Notes: a model not told the origin generated them from the letters alone. A DNA stretch of 64,000 nt from Vibrio marisflavi CECT 7928 (GCF_921294215.1 NZ_CAKLDM010000001.1:248001-312000), one strand, 5' to 3'; positions 9,203 to 19,025 are shown, counted from the stretch's first letter. Program-made: numbers and translations.

Positions 9203-10308
9203 AGACTCTCCAATAGCACATTTACTACTTGGGCACGAGAATCCCAGCTGTGTTCGTTCACTAAGTCTTCACAGTGATTTACTTGGCCTACTACGTTAGA
9301 TAGCTCAGTAGAAAAGCCTTGTGCAGTTTGGGCGACGTTCACGTGTGGTGAATACACTTCTAAGGCGGGAAATGGTGTCGCTATTATCGGTGTTTTTGCC
9401 GCTAAATATTCGAGGAGTTTTAATGGGTTGCAGGCTCGAATTTGTTCATTTAGCTTAAATGGGATCAAACTTGCATCCCAGTGCTGACTGTAGCTGGGTA
9501 ACTCTTGGTGAGCTTTCGGCCCTAAATAGTGAACATTTTTTAGCTGAGGTAAAGGGTAGTATGTCAGCTCATTGGGTCCAATAAATACGAACTCCCAGTC
9601 AGATCTGGCTCTGCATACTTGGTTGATTAGCTCGTAATCCAGCCATTTTGATAGGCTGCCGTAGAATCCAGCGATGGGCTTACCTGTGTTTGGAAGATCA
9701 TTTGCTCTGGGTGCTTTTTTTGAAAACAAGTCCACGTCAACGCCGTGGGGGAGGTATGCAGTTTTTTCTTCAGGGAACTTAGCGTATAAGTTTTTACTTG
9801 CTGCCAAAATTAGGTTTGCTTTGCGGGTTAATCTACGCTCGTGCGCCGAGACAACGTTATGATCAACACCTGCGAGAGAAGAAAAATCATCGCCACAATA
9901 ATACACTACAGAGTGCTCGCCTAAGTGACCAGCTAGGTCAGCAGCAGTGGGCAGAGAGGTCCACAAAATAGGTTGGCGAATGCAGCGCTTTTCCAAAATC
10001 GGCCCGAGTTGTTGCAGCATTAGTGTCCTTGCTAGCTTTCTGGCTACCCGTGACTCAGGAGCAGGAATTGTTTTGATGTTGATAACTTCAATGTTAGGTT
10101 CAACGTTGATTGTCTGATAGCCACGTTTGCTATTGCCAAACAGTTTGTTAAATGCTCTAGAAATGTCATTTACATTCAATCTAGGCTTTCTCAACCCAAT
10201 AGAGTTAATCCAAATGACGCGGCGAGTCTTAGATAGCCTAGCCACAATGTGCTGGGTACTAGATGGCAGGCCACCAAAGTCTTCACCAAATACAATAAGA
10301 TCACGCAT
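9199..10308 (-). CDS. sypN: SypN glycosyltransferase
   Basis: 369 residues from the chosen start, a GT-B enzyme of the family 4 or related type. The N-terminal part has FGEDFGGLPSSTQ and the C-terminal donor part has IRACNPLKLLEYLAAKTP, the nucleotide-sugar binding region. I chose ATG 10308 because AGGAG lies 7 bases upstream; an in-frame ATG at 10323 is possible. It overlaps the sypM end by 8 bases. Acceptor and donor sugars are unknown. Confidence 0.85.
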   Translation of the reverse strand: MRDLIVFGEDFGGLPSSTQHIVARLSKTRRVIWINSIGLRKPRLNVNDISRAFNKLFGNSKRGYQTINVEPNIEVINIKTIPAPESRVARKLARTLMLQQLGPILEKRCIRQPILWTSLPTAADLAGHLGEHSVVYYCGDDFSSLAGVDHNVVSAHERRLTRKANLILAASKNLYAKFPEEKTAYLPHGVDVDLFSKKAPRANDLPNTGKPIAGFYGSLSKWLDYELINQVCRARSDWEFVFIGPNELTYYPLPQLKNVHYLGPKAHQELPSYSQHWDASLIPFKLNEQIRACNPLKLLEYLAAKTPIIATPFPALEVYSPHVNVAQTAQGFSTELSNVVGQVNHCEDLVNEHSWDSRAQVVNVLLESL

Positions 10309-11041
10309 AATGCTTCTCCTCACTGTATGGTTTTTCTATAGAACGTATGACCTTAGCTGGGTTGCCAGCCGCTATAACAAACGGGGGCAGATCTCCCGTG
10401 ACGACACTTCCAGCTGCGACAATGGTTCCCTCACCGATAGTGACTCCATGCTTAACACTGACGTTGGTACATAGCCAAACATCTCGGCGCAATACAATGT
10501 TACCGACTTGCCACTCATCGTCCGGCTCCCCTAGGGCTCTTCGATTCGCATCAAGTGGGTGACCTGAGTAGCCAAATAGAAAAGCTCTTCCCGCGATTCG
10601 TACATTGTCTTCAATAATGACTTTTTGGCCGACCGCAATGGTTGTTTGCCAGCCGATGTCGACATTAGATCCAATAGAGAGGGACGGGGGAGTGGAATGA
10701 GTTCTACCACTTAACGTTGTTTGGCCAGAGATACGACAGTTATCACCAACAGTGATTCTTAGTGGTCCTGAAACATAGGGTAAACCTCCGTATAGAAAAA
10801 GGTGTTTCCCATAATGAGAAAGGCGACCTTTAAATGCTGGGGTATATAAAGCTATTCTGGCCGTAGTATTGATTAAGTTTGATATAAATTTATATAAAAA
10901 ATAGAAGCTTATGTTCACAACCTGTGGTGTGGGAATTTCCAAACTGCGAGTCTTTTTCAGAATGAGAAATACATTGCGATAAAACTTGTTTGGGTGGTTT
11001 TTTAGCCAAAATTTTAAGTCGTTGATATATCCTGCCAGCAT
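10301..11041 (-). CDS. sypM: SypM hexapeptide acyltransferase
   Basis: 246 residues. The C-terminal half carries left-handed beta-helix hexapeptide repeats (VGDNCRISGQT, IGSNVDIGWQT, IEDNVRIAGRA, IGEGTIVAAGSVV), the signature of acetyl or other acyl transferases that decorate sugars. Two-thirds of the way along, the GYSGHPLDANRR block resembles the WcaF/MaoA catalytic region. First gene of a sypMNO unit; the upstream gap has a sigma-54-like site and a SypG-type enhancer that overlaps the sypL stop. Confidence 0.87.
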   Translation of the reverse strand: MLAGYINDLKFWLKNHPNKFYRNVFLILKKTRSLEIPTPQVVNISFYFLYKFISNLINTTARIALYTPAFKGRLSHYGKHLFLYGGLPYVSGPLRITVGDNCRISGQTTLSGRTHSTPPSLSIGSNVDIGWQTTIAVGQKVIIEDNVRIAGRAFLFGYSGHPLDANRRALGEPDDEWQVGNIVLRRDVWLCTNVSVKHGVTIGEGTIVAAGSVVTGDLPPFVIAAGNPAKVIRSIEKPYSEEKHYA

Positions 11042-11078
11042 TATTATTCATCCTATTTTGAATTTAATGCTAACTACT

Positions 11079-11094
11079 TCAATGATTGTGCCAC
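11079..11094 (-). promoter_or_regulatory. Sigma-54-like promoter of sypM
   Basis: Minus strand TGGCACAATCATTGAA: perfect -24 TGGCAC, -12 region TTGA instead of TTGC. The sypP site has the same TGA variant. It lies about 40 bases upstream of the sypM ATG. Confidence 0.5.
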
Positions 11095-11148
11095 ATAGAA
11101 TAAATCAATAAATACAATGCGTTAACTTGTTAGATGGGCTGGGTTGTA

Positions 11149-12504
11149 TTATTGATTCTCATTTTGACAATGAATTTGCTCAAGCTTTGCTACAGCAACA
11201 GTGAGCGCGGCGAGTATATAAATTGGCCAGTTGAAGCCTTGAGTAAGAAAGGTCCCCGAGACTATGATGCCCATAAGCCCAGCATAAACAGAGTTAGCTG
11301 AAGCAATCAGATAAGGGGAGTAATTCTTATCTGAGCTCAGTGCTTTGAGGGTTGCTCGAGAGGTGCGAATGAGTGAGCCGATAAAGCAGACAAAAATGAT
11401 AAGCCCCAAGATACCAGTTTCGGCTAAAACACCAAACCAAGTGCTGTGTACTGCGTGGTTGAGCCCATCCCAGTGGGAGCTGTAGAAGTAGTAATTTGCG
11501 TAGAAGTTATTAAGGCCAACACCAGTCAATGGGTTGTCGACCGCCATGCCAATGGCGGCTTCCCACGCATACAGGCGTCCCATTGCAGAGGCGTCAATAC
11601 CTTCTTCTGCCGCGCCGCCAGAAGCTCTGTCTGATATTCCTGCAGCAGCAAATAGGATGGTCGCTGCGAGCAAGCCTAAACAGATTAGTAACGCTTTCGA
11701 GCGAATCATTTTGATTGCAAAAATGCCAAATACTGCGAGTGAGCCTAGCAAACCGCCTCGGCTTTGTGTTGCAATTACAGCAGCCATCAAAGCAACCGAT
11801 ACTAATAGGCTCAATATTCTTGTTGGGGTCTTGATTCCTTTGGTAGAGGCCATGCCTATGGAAAAAGCAAGCGGAAACATCAATACCAGAGAAAGGTCAT
11901 TTGGGTCGCCAAGCATTGAACCTAAATCTCGCCCAATCGTTACCCTTGTCCCTTCAACCATTCCGATACCGTTCACCGAATTGAATAGGGCGACGCTGGC
12001 GATCAAAAGCCCGGAAAGTACAATTAAAAATGACATATGCCCAAGCTTCTTGTCAGAGTCGACCAACCAAGTGATGGCGAGTGTCATCACGATGATTTTC
12101 CAATAGATTTCTTTGAAGCTTTTGATAGCCATGCCGATGTTCGAGGCGAATACGATACCCAAGATTACGAGCACCCAGAATACGGCTAACCATGTTAATG
12201 AGTGATGCCAGTATATGGTGAGCTTTCGACTTATCATGCTGTGCCAAAGCAACGCGAACAGTGCTCCCATAGACAGTAGTAGAGGGATCTTTAAAGAGTA
12301 AAGCGCTGGGATGGCCTCATGTATTCTAAAGAAGGAGAAGAGGACAAACAGCGTCACCAGCCAAAACGTTTGGCTCAATACAAACATGAGGCCAAGGGGT
12401 AAACAAGCAAGCACAATCACCACAAGAGGGTGTGGTACAAAGTGCCACACTATTGCGATGAGAAAAATCGCTACAAAGATGAATAAGTGCTGTGCTTGGG
12501 CCAT
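11149..12504 (-). CDS. sypL: SypL O-antigen ligase/polymerase-like membrane protein
   Basis: 451 residues with about ten membrane helices and a periplasmic loop around residues 330-370 (DNPLTGVGLNNFYANYY, then NHAVHSTWF) typical of the Wzy_C/O-antigen ligase family, which polymerises or transfers lipid-linked glycans. The segment around residues 70-140 also resembles exosortase-associated ligase-like proteins. It follows sypK with a 9-base gap. The last codons contain a SypG-like enhancer for sypM. Confidence 0.88.
   Translation of the reverse strand: MAQAQHLFIFVAIFLIAIVWHFVPHPLVVIVLACLPLGLMFVLSQTFWLVTLFVLFSFFRIHEAIPALYSLKIPLLLSMGALFALLWHSMISRKLTIYWHHSLTWLAVFWVLVILGIVFASNIGMAIKSFKEIYWKIIVMTLAITWLVDSDKKLGHMSFLIVLSGLLIASVALFNSVNGIGMVEGTRVTIGRDLGSMLGDPNDLSLVLMFPLAFSIGMASTKGIKTPTRILSLLVSVALMAAVIATQSRGGLLGSLAVFGIFAIKMIRSKALLICLGLLAATILFAAAGISDRASGGAAEEGIDASAMGRLYAWEAAIGMAVDNPLTGVGLNNFYANYYFYSSHWDGLNHAVHSTWFGVLAETGILGLIIFVCFIGSLIRTSRATLKALSSDKNYSPYLIASANSVYAGLMGIIVSGTFLTQGFNWPIYILAALTVAVAKLEQIHCQNENQ
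11156..11167 (+). promoter_or_regulatory. SypG-like enhancer within the 3' end of sypL
   Basis: TTCTCATTTTGA matches TTCTCA-N3-TGA exactly and lies inside the last codons of sypL, about 60 bases upstream of the sypM sigma-54-like site. Confidence 0.6.
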
Positions 12505-12513
12505 ATCGACTTC

Positions 12514-13935
12514 CTAAGTTAAACGTGGAAGGCGATTACTTAGAAGCTGGTACAGAGCGTCTCGTTTGAAGTACCAACATGTACCGGACACTGCTGCCAA
12601 CAAACATACGACTAGAAGAATGAGGCCAATCACCGTTGTTATCCATTGAGTTAACCCGAGTATGAATACAGCCATACACATACTTGCGACTATTCGTAAG
12701 TATTGATAGGGAATTGAATAAACGTATTGGCTAAAGTACGTAATAAGTGCCAAACGTATTGCCTGGGCGGAAATGATTGAGATTATGACGCCCCAAACAC
12801 CAAGTGATAGCGTTATCCAGCATAGAGACAATCCGACCGCAGTACTCGATATATTAATTGCTAGCAACCAATGCGTCTTTTTCTGATATAGAAGGCCGAT
12901 ATTAATCAGATCGGATATCTCTTTTAGCATTGCCATAAATATGGTGCCAATGACTAGAGCACATGCGCTTGCGTACACGTCAGGCAGCGCGACTCTTATT
13001 ACTAACTGAGCACCAATGCCAACCAAAACAGCGAGGCTACATACATAGAATATACCTAGTTCGGTAATCATAGACGCCTTGTGTACGCCACTATGATTGA
13101 GGGTTTCAAAGCGCTTTGGCATCCACCACATGCCAAACGGTTGAACCAAAATACACATGGCTAGCGCAAATTTTGCAGCGATAGCGTATAAGCCAAGTGT
13201 TTCTAAAGAGCTGCTGTAGGCAATAAACCAACGTTCCGCACCATTTAACCCAAATGCAACCAGCGCGGATAGCATTAAAGGCAAAGAGTAGATGAAATAT
13301 TTCTTTAGCTCACCGTAGCTTGGCAAAACCGGTTTAAATTGATTGATGCAGTGCAGAATTAGGAACTGAACAAATGTAGCAAATACCCCTGCGGCAAATA
13401 TGGAAGTAACCTCTGGTTTAGTCATCAGTACGGTGAGGATCAAAGTTACTTGAAGAACCGTACAAACCACGCTGACTTTAAGAAATGTCATGGCTTTATC
13501 TTGCATCCTAAGCCAGGCTGTACTGATGGCTAAGGCACTCTCAAAAAGCAACACCACAACGACCAAAATAAGCTGGTACTCTGTAAACATAGTCAGATGA
13601 TGTTTGAGCTGTTGAATCAACCAAATAAGCGCTAAACAAAGCACAGCTGAAATGACAAGGCATGAATAATATATCGATGCAGTTTGACTTAGCCTTTGAG
13701 GAGCACTTTTTATTGCGCCCACGAATCGATATAGATTTTCGTGCATAGATAAGCCGACTAAAAGACACAAAAATGCAGTTGTTGTAGCGAGAAGTTCTAA
13801 TTCTCCCAGTTGAGTTGGGGATAAGTAATTGGCCATTACAGGTAGCATCAGTAGAGAGACACCTTTCATTAGGAATAGGCTAACAGCGTAAATGCTCATG
13901 CTTTTAAAGGCGGAAAGGTCTAGTTGCTTCATCAT
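12514..13935 (-). CDS. sypK: SypK oligosaccharide flippase (Wzx/MATE-like)
   Basis: 473 residues from the chosen start, with 12 or more membrane helices of the polysaccharide-transporter (MOP) family; expected to flip the undecaprenyl-linked repeat across the inner membrane. An open frame continues upstream to 13986 and would overlap sypJ, but GAGGG lies just ahead of ATG 13935, 16 bases after the sypJ stop, so I chose this start. Confidence 0.87.
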   Translation of the reverse strand: MMKQLDLSAFKSMSIYAVSLFLMKGVSLLMLPVMANYLSPTQLGELELLATTTAFLCLLVGLSMHENLYRFVGAIKSAPQRLSQTASIYYSCLVISAVLCLALIWLIQQLKHHLTMFTEYQLILVVVVLLFESALAISTAWLRMQDKAMTFLKVSVVCTVLQVTLILTVLMTKPEVTSIFAAGVFATFVQFLILHCINQFKPVLPSYGELKKYFIYSLPLMLSALVAFGLNGAERWFIAYSSSLETLGLYAIAAKFALAMCILVQPFGMWWMPKRFETLNHSGVHKASMITELGIFYVCSLAVLVGIGAQLVIRVALPDVYASACALVIGTIFMAMLKEISDLINIGLLYQKKTHWLLAINISSTAVGLSLCWITLSLGVWGVIISIISAQAIRLALITYFSQYVYSIPYQYLRIVASMCMAVFILGLTQWITTVIGLILLVVCLLAAVSGTCWYFKRDALYQLLSNRLPRLT

Positions 13936-13951
13936 CGTTTCCCTCACTCCT

Positions 13952-15145
13952 TTATGAACGCTCAGCGTTGACTGGGTTAAGAGCACTACTTGAAGGCTGC
14001 TCGCATGGAGCCTCGATACAATGTGCTATCGCGAGGTATCTGCTTTCTGCTTGGTATTCTAGAGCAACTTGTAAGGCATTTTGGCTGAGTTGTTCCATCA
14101 TGTTTCTATCATTAAGTAGCAGGTAAATAGCGGTGCATAGCGATACAGGGTCTTCAGCTTTGTATTTAATACATTGCTGAAAATCGGTGAGAGTCTTGGA
14201 CCAATAAGAGTCATCATCTGGAAGAATGACGCACATGCCAGCGGCGAGAGCTTCTAGAATAGATAAGCCGAAAGGCTCATTGGTACTGGTTGAAATGAAG
14301 ATATTGCTTTTGCTACGTATATCATCTAGGCACTCAGGGTCTTCATACCATCTGAAGTGGCTGATGTTTTGCGGTGCTTGCGATACGGGAAGAGAAATAT
14401 CTTTTGGTCGAATGAAGCACACATTTGCTATTAAGGGGTGGGTAGGATGGATGAGCTTTGCGGCGGTAATCAGTTTGTCTAAGCCTTTCCATTTCAGTAG
14501 AGATGCACACCAGAAGATAGTAGGCAGCACCATTTGGCATCGTGTTGGCCAGTTTTGCTGACTGATGCCATTTACAAATACGTGATAGTTAGAGTGGGAT
14601 GCAACCCACGAACTTAAGCTAGATGCGTCTATGTTGCGAAACTTGGCCTGATAGTAGGTATTTAACGCCGTCAGCATCGATGGCCGAGCAGATTGCAAAT
14701 AAAACACATGATCAGCATTCGAAAGGCAGTAACCTATCGAACGTGAATTGCCTACTGGCCCGTGAATTAGCTGGATAATTTGTTTTGAAAGAAGCTTACC
14801 TAGAAAGTAGATAGGCATGTCAATGCCCGGGCCCGACGCCCCGATGAGCTTATCGACTTTTTGCATGAAGCAGAGATTAAATAGCAGTATGACAAAGTAA
14901 AAAAGTTGATTTATCCAGTATGCAGCACCGTGTTGAGCACTTGATAAGACTTTTATCGTTGGCAGTCTAACGATAGTCATGTTGTGATGGCCAGAGTGCT
15001 GCCAAGACTCAGGGTTGGCAGTCACAATGGTAAATTTCGCGTTCTCAGGCTGACAAACTAACAGTGCTTCTAACGTTGCGATTTTTGATCCGCCTTTGAA
15101 ACGAATAGGATCAAATAGCAAGCTATGGATCGTTGGATTACTCAT
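13952..15145 (-). CDS. sypJ: SypJ glycosyltransferase (GT4-like)
   Basis: 397 residues from ATG 15145, which has GGGAG 6 bases upstream and lies 2 bases after the sypI stop; a longer reading to 15211 would overlap sypI. N-terminal glycine motif RFKGGSKIATLEAL and C-terminal E-x7-E form NEPFGLSILEALAAG place it in GT4. Tightly packed with sypI and sypK, so co-transcribed from the sypI promoter. Confidence 0.86.
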   Translation of the reverse strand: MSNPTIHSLLFDPIRFKGGSKIATLEALLVCQPENAKFTIVTANPESWQHSGHHNMTIVRLPTIKVLSSAQHGAAYWINQLFYFVILLFNLCFMQKVDKLIGASGPGIDMPIYFLGKLLSKQIIQLIHGPVGNSRSIGYCLSNADHVFYLQSARPSMLTALNTYYQAKFRNIDASSLSSWVASHSNYHVFVNGISQQNWPTRCQMVLPTIFWCASLLKWKGLDKLITAAKLIHPTHPLIANVCFIRPKDISLPVSQAPQNISHFRWYEDPECLDDIRSKSNIFISTSTNEPFGLSILEALAAGMCVILPDDDSYWSKTLTDFQQCIKYKAEDPVSLCTAIYLLLNDRNMMEQLSQNALQVALEYQAESRYLAIAHCIEAPCEQPSSSALNPVNAERS

Positions 15146-15147
15146 AA

Positions 15148-16350
15148 CTAACTCCCAATCGCAAATCGGTTGACGAAATAGGTTTTGATCGGACTTAATC
15201 CTCGTAGCCAAGAGCTTTGTACAGGGGAAGGGTTGGTTAGCAATGAGGTGTATATACGTTCAATTTTGCTTGTATTAATGGAGATTTGATAATTGTCGAG
15301 AATATGCTGTTGCGCATTTTGAGCAATTTCATCAGACAGTTCTCGCTCTGACAATACGCGCTCCATTGCTTGATATATCGGGCGAATGCCGGAGTTTTTA
15401 TACAAAATTGCATTTTTTTCATGAGTTAATATTTCAGTAATGCCGCCCTCGATTGGCGCAACTATCGGTAGCTTGGCTAGTGCAGCTTCTACAAACACAA
15501 GCCCAAAAGCTTCCCGTCGCGCTCCACTAACATATCCATCGCACCCTTTTAGCCAAGCGAAAACGTTGTTTTGTTCTCCGATAAAATGGACATTGCGAGA
15601 GATTCTTAAATAGTCGGTCATGTGTTCTAAGTGGTTTCTTAAGGAACCATCACCAACTACGAGCAAATGGGTATTTGGTTTTTCAACGAGAACGTGTTTT
15701 AACGCTGAAAATACTCTGTCCAGCCCTTTTCGATGAATCAATGAGCCAACTGTGGCAAAGACGAACTGATCGTCACTTAAACCTAAGTGCTGTTTCACAT
15801 CTATCGGCTTTTGATCTGATAAGCGAGATATATTTACTCCATTGTGAACAACAGACAAATTGTGGCTTGGATAGCCATCTTGCAGCAAGTGCTCACTGAT
15901 AGCTTTACTTACTGTAATGATATGTGGCGAGTGGTGTAGCCCTAGCGTTAGCCTATCCCTTGCAGGGTAATCAGAGTGAAGCTGAGTGACCAATGGAATC
16001 CCTTCTTTCTTAGCTGCTGGAACCATCCATTGGCAAGGTGCTGCGCTATTTACATGGATTAAATCAATGTCGTGTAAGCGAATGTAAGAGCGAGCTTTAC
16101 GAATAAGTGCTCTCCAGCCTGAAATGTTCCATCTAGGAGCGGTCCAGCCGAATAGAATTGGGAATTCGTTCAGCTTACTATGGAAGCCTAGCTTACTGAG
16201 TTCAAAATGAAGACAGTGGCTATTGGTCCAAATGATTGGCGTGAACCTTGTTTTATCTAAGCTAGTGACTAAATCTAATAAACATCTCTCACTGCCACGA
16301 ATCCAGTTACCACCATAGTGTACCAACAGAACATTTTGCGGCTTACTCAT
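15148..16350 (-). CDS. sypI: SypI glycosyltransferase (GT4)
   Basis: 400 residues. N-terminal YGGNWIRGSERCLLDL motif, donor domain GSLIHRKGLDRV and RREAFGLVFVEAAL (E-x7-E). ATG 16350 has AAGGAG 9 bases upstream; a GTG two codons earlier is too close to that site. First gene of a sypIJKL unit, with an excellent sigma-54 promoter (16389-16404) and a perfect palindromic SypG enhancer (16474-16488) upstream. This matches the promoter reported before sypI in V. fischeri. Confidence 0.9.
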   Translation of the reverse strand: MSKPQNVLLVHYGGNWIRGSERCLLDLVTSLDKTRFTPIIWTNSHCLHFELSKLGFHSKLNEFPILFGWTAPRWNISGWRALIRKARSYIRLHDIDLIHVNSAAPCQWMVPAAKKEGIPLVTQLHSDYPARDRLTLGLHHSPHIITVSKAISEHLLQDGYPSHNLSVVHNGVNISRLSDQKPIDVKQHLGLSDDQFVFATVGSLIHRKGLDRVFSALKHVLVEKPNTHLLVVGDGSLRNHLEHMTDYLRISRNVHFIGEQNNVFAWLKGCDGYVSGARREAFGLVFVEAALAKLPIVAPIEGGITEILTHEKNAILYKNSGIRPIYQAMERVLSERELSDEIAQNAQQHILDNYQISINTSKIERIYTSLLTNPSPVQSSWLRGLSPIKTYFVNRFAIGS

Positions 16351-16388
16351 ACTCACTATCTCCTTATATGTGTTTGTATATTAGAGAT

Positions 16389-16404
16389 AGCAAGCTGAGT
16401 GCCA
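16389..16404 (-). promoter_or_regulatory. Sigma-54 promoter of sypI
   Basis: Minus strand TGGCACTCAGCTTGCT is a consensus match (TGGCAC-N5-TTGCT), about 40 bases upstream of the sypI start codon. Confidence 0.85.
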
Positions 16405-16473
16405 ATAGTTAATTCTGTTTAAAGTGTTGATTTGTAATAATTTTATTTTGTTGGCGTTGCTGGTGGTGGGAAA

Positions 16474-16488
16474 TTCTCAATTTGAGAA
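16474..16488. promoter_or_regulatory. Palindromic SypG enhancer upstream of sypI
   Basis: TTCTCAATTTGAGAA is a perfect inverted repeat, 6-base arms around ATT, matching the V. fischeri SypG element. It is about 70 bases upstream of the sigma-54 site. Confidence 0.8.
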
Positions 16489-16501
16489 TCAGTTTCATAA
16501 T

Positions 16502-17575
16502 TCATATTTGAGAGGTATTTTGAGTAAGTGGAGATGTACCGTAATACTGAATCAATTGCCGTACCGCAGCCTGTCTAGAATAGGACAGCTCTATGGTCCG
16601 CTGAGCATTTTCTCTAAGTGTTACTTTCTGCTCCATTGGGAGTTTTAGGCATTCCCACAATAGTTTCGGAAGCTGTTCGTCATTGTCCGCAATGAAGCCA
16701 TTGAACTTGTTTTTGATCAGCAGGTTCAAATCGCCAACGTCGAGAGAAACAACCATTACCCCGCGAGCCATGGCTTCAAGAGCTGTCATGGGTAACCCCT
16801 CAAAACGCGAACAAATAATTAATATGCCAATGTTTTCCCAAACCTTATTCATATTTTTTTGGTGGCCATGAAAGTAAATATTGCTCGAAGAGTGCTCCAT
16901 AAGTTGCTTTAGTTGCTGCTCCATGGGCCCAGTACCATAGATATGGAAGTTCTCTAGTGGGAATGATCTAGCGAGATCGATAAATCGATCAGGCGCCTTT
17001 TCTTCACTCAATCGTCCGACAAAAGCGATTTGCTTTCCACTGCTTAAGGGGGCGTTATCAAAAGAAACGAAGTTGTTTATGTGTATTGAACTAAAGGGAA
17101 GCTTGGCCTGAATTTTTCGACTGACAGCGAGACTGACATTAGACATAAAGGTTGTATATCTATCTAAGGCGTCATAGAGCTTAACGCGCCCTTTTGGTGT
17201 TTCTCCTGCGTGATAGGTAGAAATTTGTTTGATTTGCAGGGAAGGTAATAACCATTTAACTATTTTGCTAACAATACTTGCCTTGTATCCATGAGCATGC
17301 AGAACGGAGGGTTTGTATGTCTTTGCTGCTTTTTTTAGTGCCGCCAATGTGCTCAGTTTTGGGTATAGGTCATTGAGCGTTTCAAACGGGATAAGAGCAA
17401 GCTTTAGCTTTTCTAAGATCAGCTGAGTATCACTGTAACGTTTTAAAAGAATGACTCTGACAGGAATATTGTTTTCTCTAAGCCCTTTTGCGAGTTCTAA
17501 GGTATGAGTTTCGATACCCCCATACCTCAGACTATCGATGACAAGCCAGATTTCATTAGGCTGGATCTCTTTCAT
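16502..17575 (-). CDS. sypH: SypH glycosyltransferase (GT4)
   Basis: 357 residues. N-terminal DSLRYGGIETHTLELAKGL motif, donor-domain VGRLSEEKAPDRF and FEGLPMTALEAMARG (E-x7-E). The ATG overlaps the end of sypG by 20 bases and uses a GGGAG Shine-Dalgarno inside sypG, so its translation is coupled to the regulator. Probably the last gene of the sypA-H transcript. Confidence 0.88.
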   Translation of the reverse strand: MKEIQPNEIWLVIDSLRYGGIETHTLELAKGLRENNIPVRVILLKRYSDTQLILEKLKLALIPFETLNDLYPKLSTLAALKKAAKTYKPSVLHAHGYKASIVSKIVKWLLPSLQIKQISTYHAGETPKGRVKLYDALDRYTTFMSNVSLAVSRKIQAKLPFSSIHINNFVSFDNAPLSSGKQIAFVGRLSEEKAPDRFIDLARSFPLENFHIYGTGPMEQQLKQLMEHSSSNIYFHGHQKNMNKVWENIGILIICSRFEGLPMTALEAMARGVMVVSLDVGDLNLLIKNKFNGFIADNDEQLPKLLWECLKLPMEQKVTLRENAQRTIELSYSRQAAVRQLIQYYGTSPLTQNTSQI

Positions 17576-19025
17576 CTTCAGACTCCCAAGCTTGTTTTTT
17601 ACGATATACAGTCGAAGGGCTTAACTCGAGTAAAACTGCGGCGTTAAGGACGTTGCCATCACAAAAGTCTATCGCGTTTTGAATGGTCTCTCGCTCTATT
17701 TGCCACATTGGCCTAATAGGGGCTTTAGCTCCGGAACTATGGCTCGGTATACTCGTCGTTTCTTCGGATAGTTCAACTGGTGTGATGATTGTTTCTTGTT
17801 GAACAATGTGCTCAACCGCTGGTTTTGGCTTAACAACAGGTGAGGAGGGTTTCTTTCCAGAGGTAATCTGTGCAGGGAGGTGTTCAATTGACATCTTTGT
17901 TGCGTCGTTTAGCACTACAATATTTCGAATGATATTTTGGAGTTGTCTTACGTTTCCTGGCCATTGGTATTTTTTTAGTACGCTTTCTACATCTTTGTTA
18001 ATACCAGCAAATTTCTTACGATCTTCTTTGGCATATTGTTTTAGAAAATGCAGTGCTAATGTCGCAATATCGTTGCCCCTTTCACGAAGAGGTGGCATAT
18101 CAATGGGGATAACGTGAACACGGTAATAGAGATCTTCTCTAAATCGACCCTCTTCGACTTCAACCAGTGGATCTCTGTTGGTTGCGCAGATTATGCGAGC
18201 ATCTACTTTTAACTCCTTGCTGCCACCAAGAGGGGTAAAGGTGCCAGTTTGCAAAAATCGTAATAGCTTTTTCTGCATATCTAGGTCCATTTCACATAGC
18301 TCATCGAGAAATAGCGTTCCTCCATCTGCTAATGACGCCGCCCCTTTTCTGTCAGTTGTGGCGCCAGTGAATGCTCCTTTTATGTGGCCAAAAATTTCAC
18401 TCTCCATGAGATCTTTGGGTATCGCACCGCAATTGATTGCTATAAATGGTTTGTCTTTACGCTGGCTTTCTTTGTGGATAGCTTCAGCACAGACCTCTTT
18501 ACCTGTACCACTCTCCCCAACAATGAAGACACTCGCGTTAGTGGGGGCGACAGAGTCAATGACCTTATATACAGACTGCATAGGAAGGCTAGAGCCGATG
18601 AAACCATGAAACCGTGGCCTATCAATCTTGCTCTCAATATCTTCAACTAAGCTTTCTAATTTTGCTTGCTTAAGGTGTAATGCAATGGATGTTTTCAGAC
18701 GATCGGCTTTGATTGGTTTTTCGAGGAAGTCTTTTGCACCTTTTTGCAACAAGTTAACCGCAACATCAACGGAACCATGCGCAGTGGCAATAATGACAGA
18801 AGTAGGGATGTCATTGTCAACAATCCAGTCGAGAATATCCTCTCCAGACATATCAGGTAGTTTTAAATCGAGAATAACGAGTTGCGGCACGTTTCGCTCA
18901 ATAAAACTGATCGCCTCTTTGCCAGTTTCGACATGAAATAGGTCATATGGTTCATCTTTTACGTATTGTTTGTATAAGATGGAGAGTGATGTTGAGTCTT
19001 CAACTAGCAATACTTTTGAGGGCAT
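17556..19025 (-). CDS. sypG: SypG sigma-54-dependent response regulator
   Basis: 489 residues. Receiver with Asp53 (LDLKLPDMSG), AAA+ domain with Walker A GESGTGKE, GAFTGA sigma-54 contact loop and R-finger region, and a C-terminal Fis-type HTH (NAAVLLELSPSTVYRKKQ). It should be phosphorylated by SypF and activate the sigma-54 syp promoters by binding the TTCTCA-N3-TG elements found here upstream of sypA, sypI, sypM, sypP and the LruC gene. An intact GAFTGA and all receiver acidic residues indicate a functional activator. Confidence 0.94.
   Translation of the reverse strand: MPSKVLLVEDSTSLSILYKQYVKDEPYDLFHVETGKEAISFIERNVPQLVILDLKLPDMSGEDILDWIVDNDIPTSVIIATAHGSVDVAVNLLQKGAKDFLEKPIKADRLKTSIALHLKQAKLESLVEDIESKIDRPRFHGFIGSSLPMQSVYKVIDSVAPTNASVFIVGESGTGKEVCAEAIHKESQRKDKPFIAINCGAIPKDLMESEIFGHIKGAFTGATTDRKGAASLADGGTLFLDELCEMDLDMQKKLLRFLQTGTFTPLGGSKELKVDARIICATNRDPLVEVEEGRFREDLYYRVHVIPIDMPPLRERGNDIATLALHFLKQYAKEDRKKFAGINKDVESVLKKYQWPGNVRQLQNIIRNIVVLNDATKMSIEHLPAQITSGKKPSSPVVKPKPAVEHIVQQETIITPVELSEETTSIPSHSSGAKAPIRPMWQIERETIQNAIDFCDGNVLNAAVLLELSPSTVYRKKQAWESEDERDPA

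Noticed and set aside
11534..12106. 190-codon open frame antisense to sypL
   Set aside because: It mirrors membrane-protein codons, has no Shine-Dalgarno and composition unlike the neighbours; sypL is clearly the real gene.
13936..13986. Longer sypK N-terminus
   Set aside because: Would overlap sypJ by 35 bases; GAGGG ahead of 13935 supports the shorter form.
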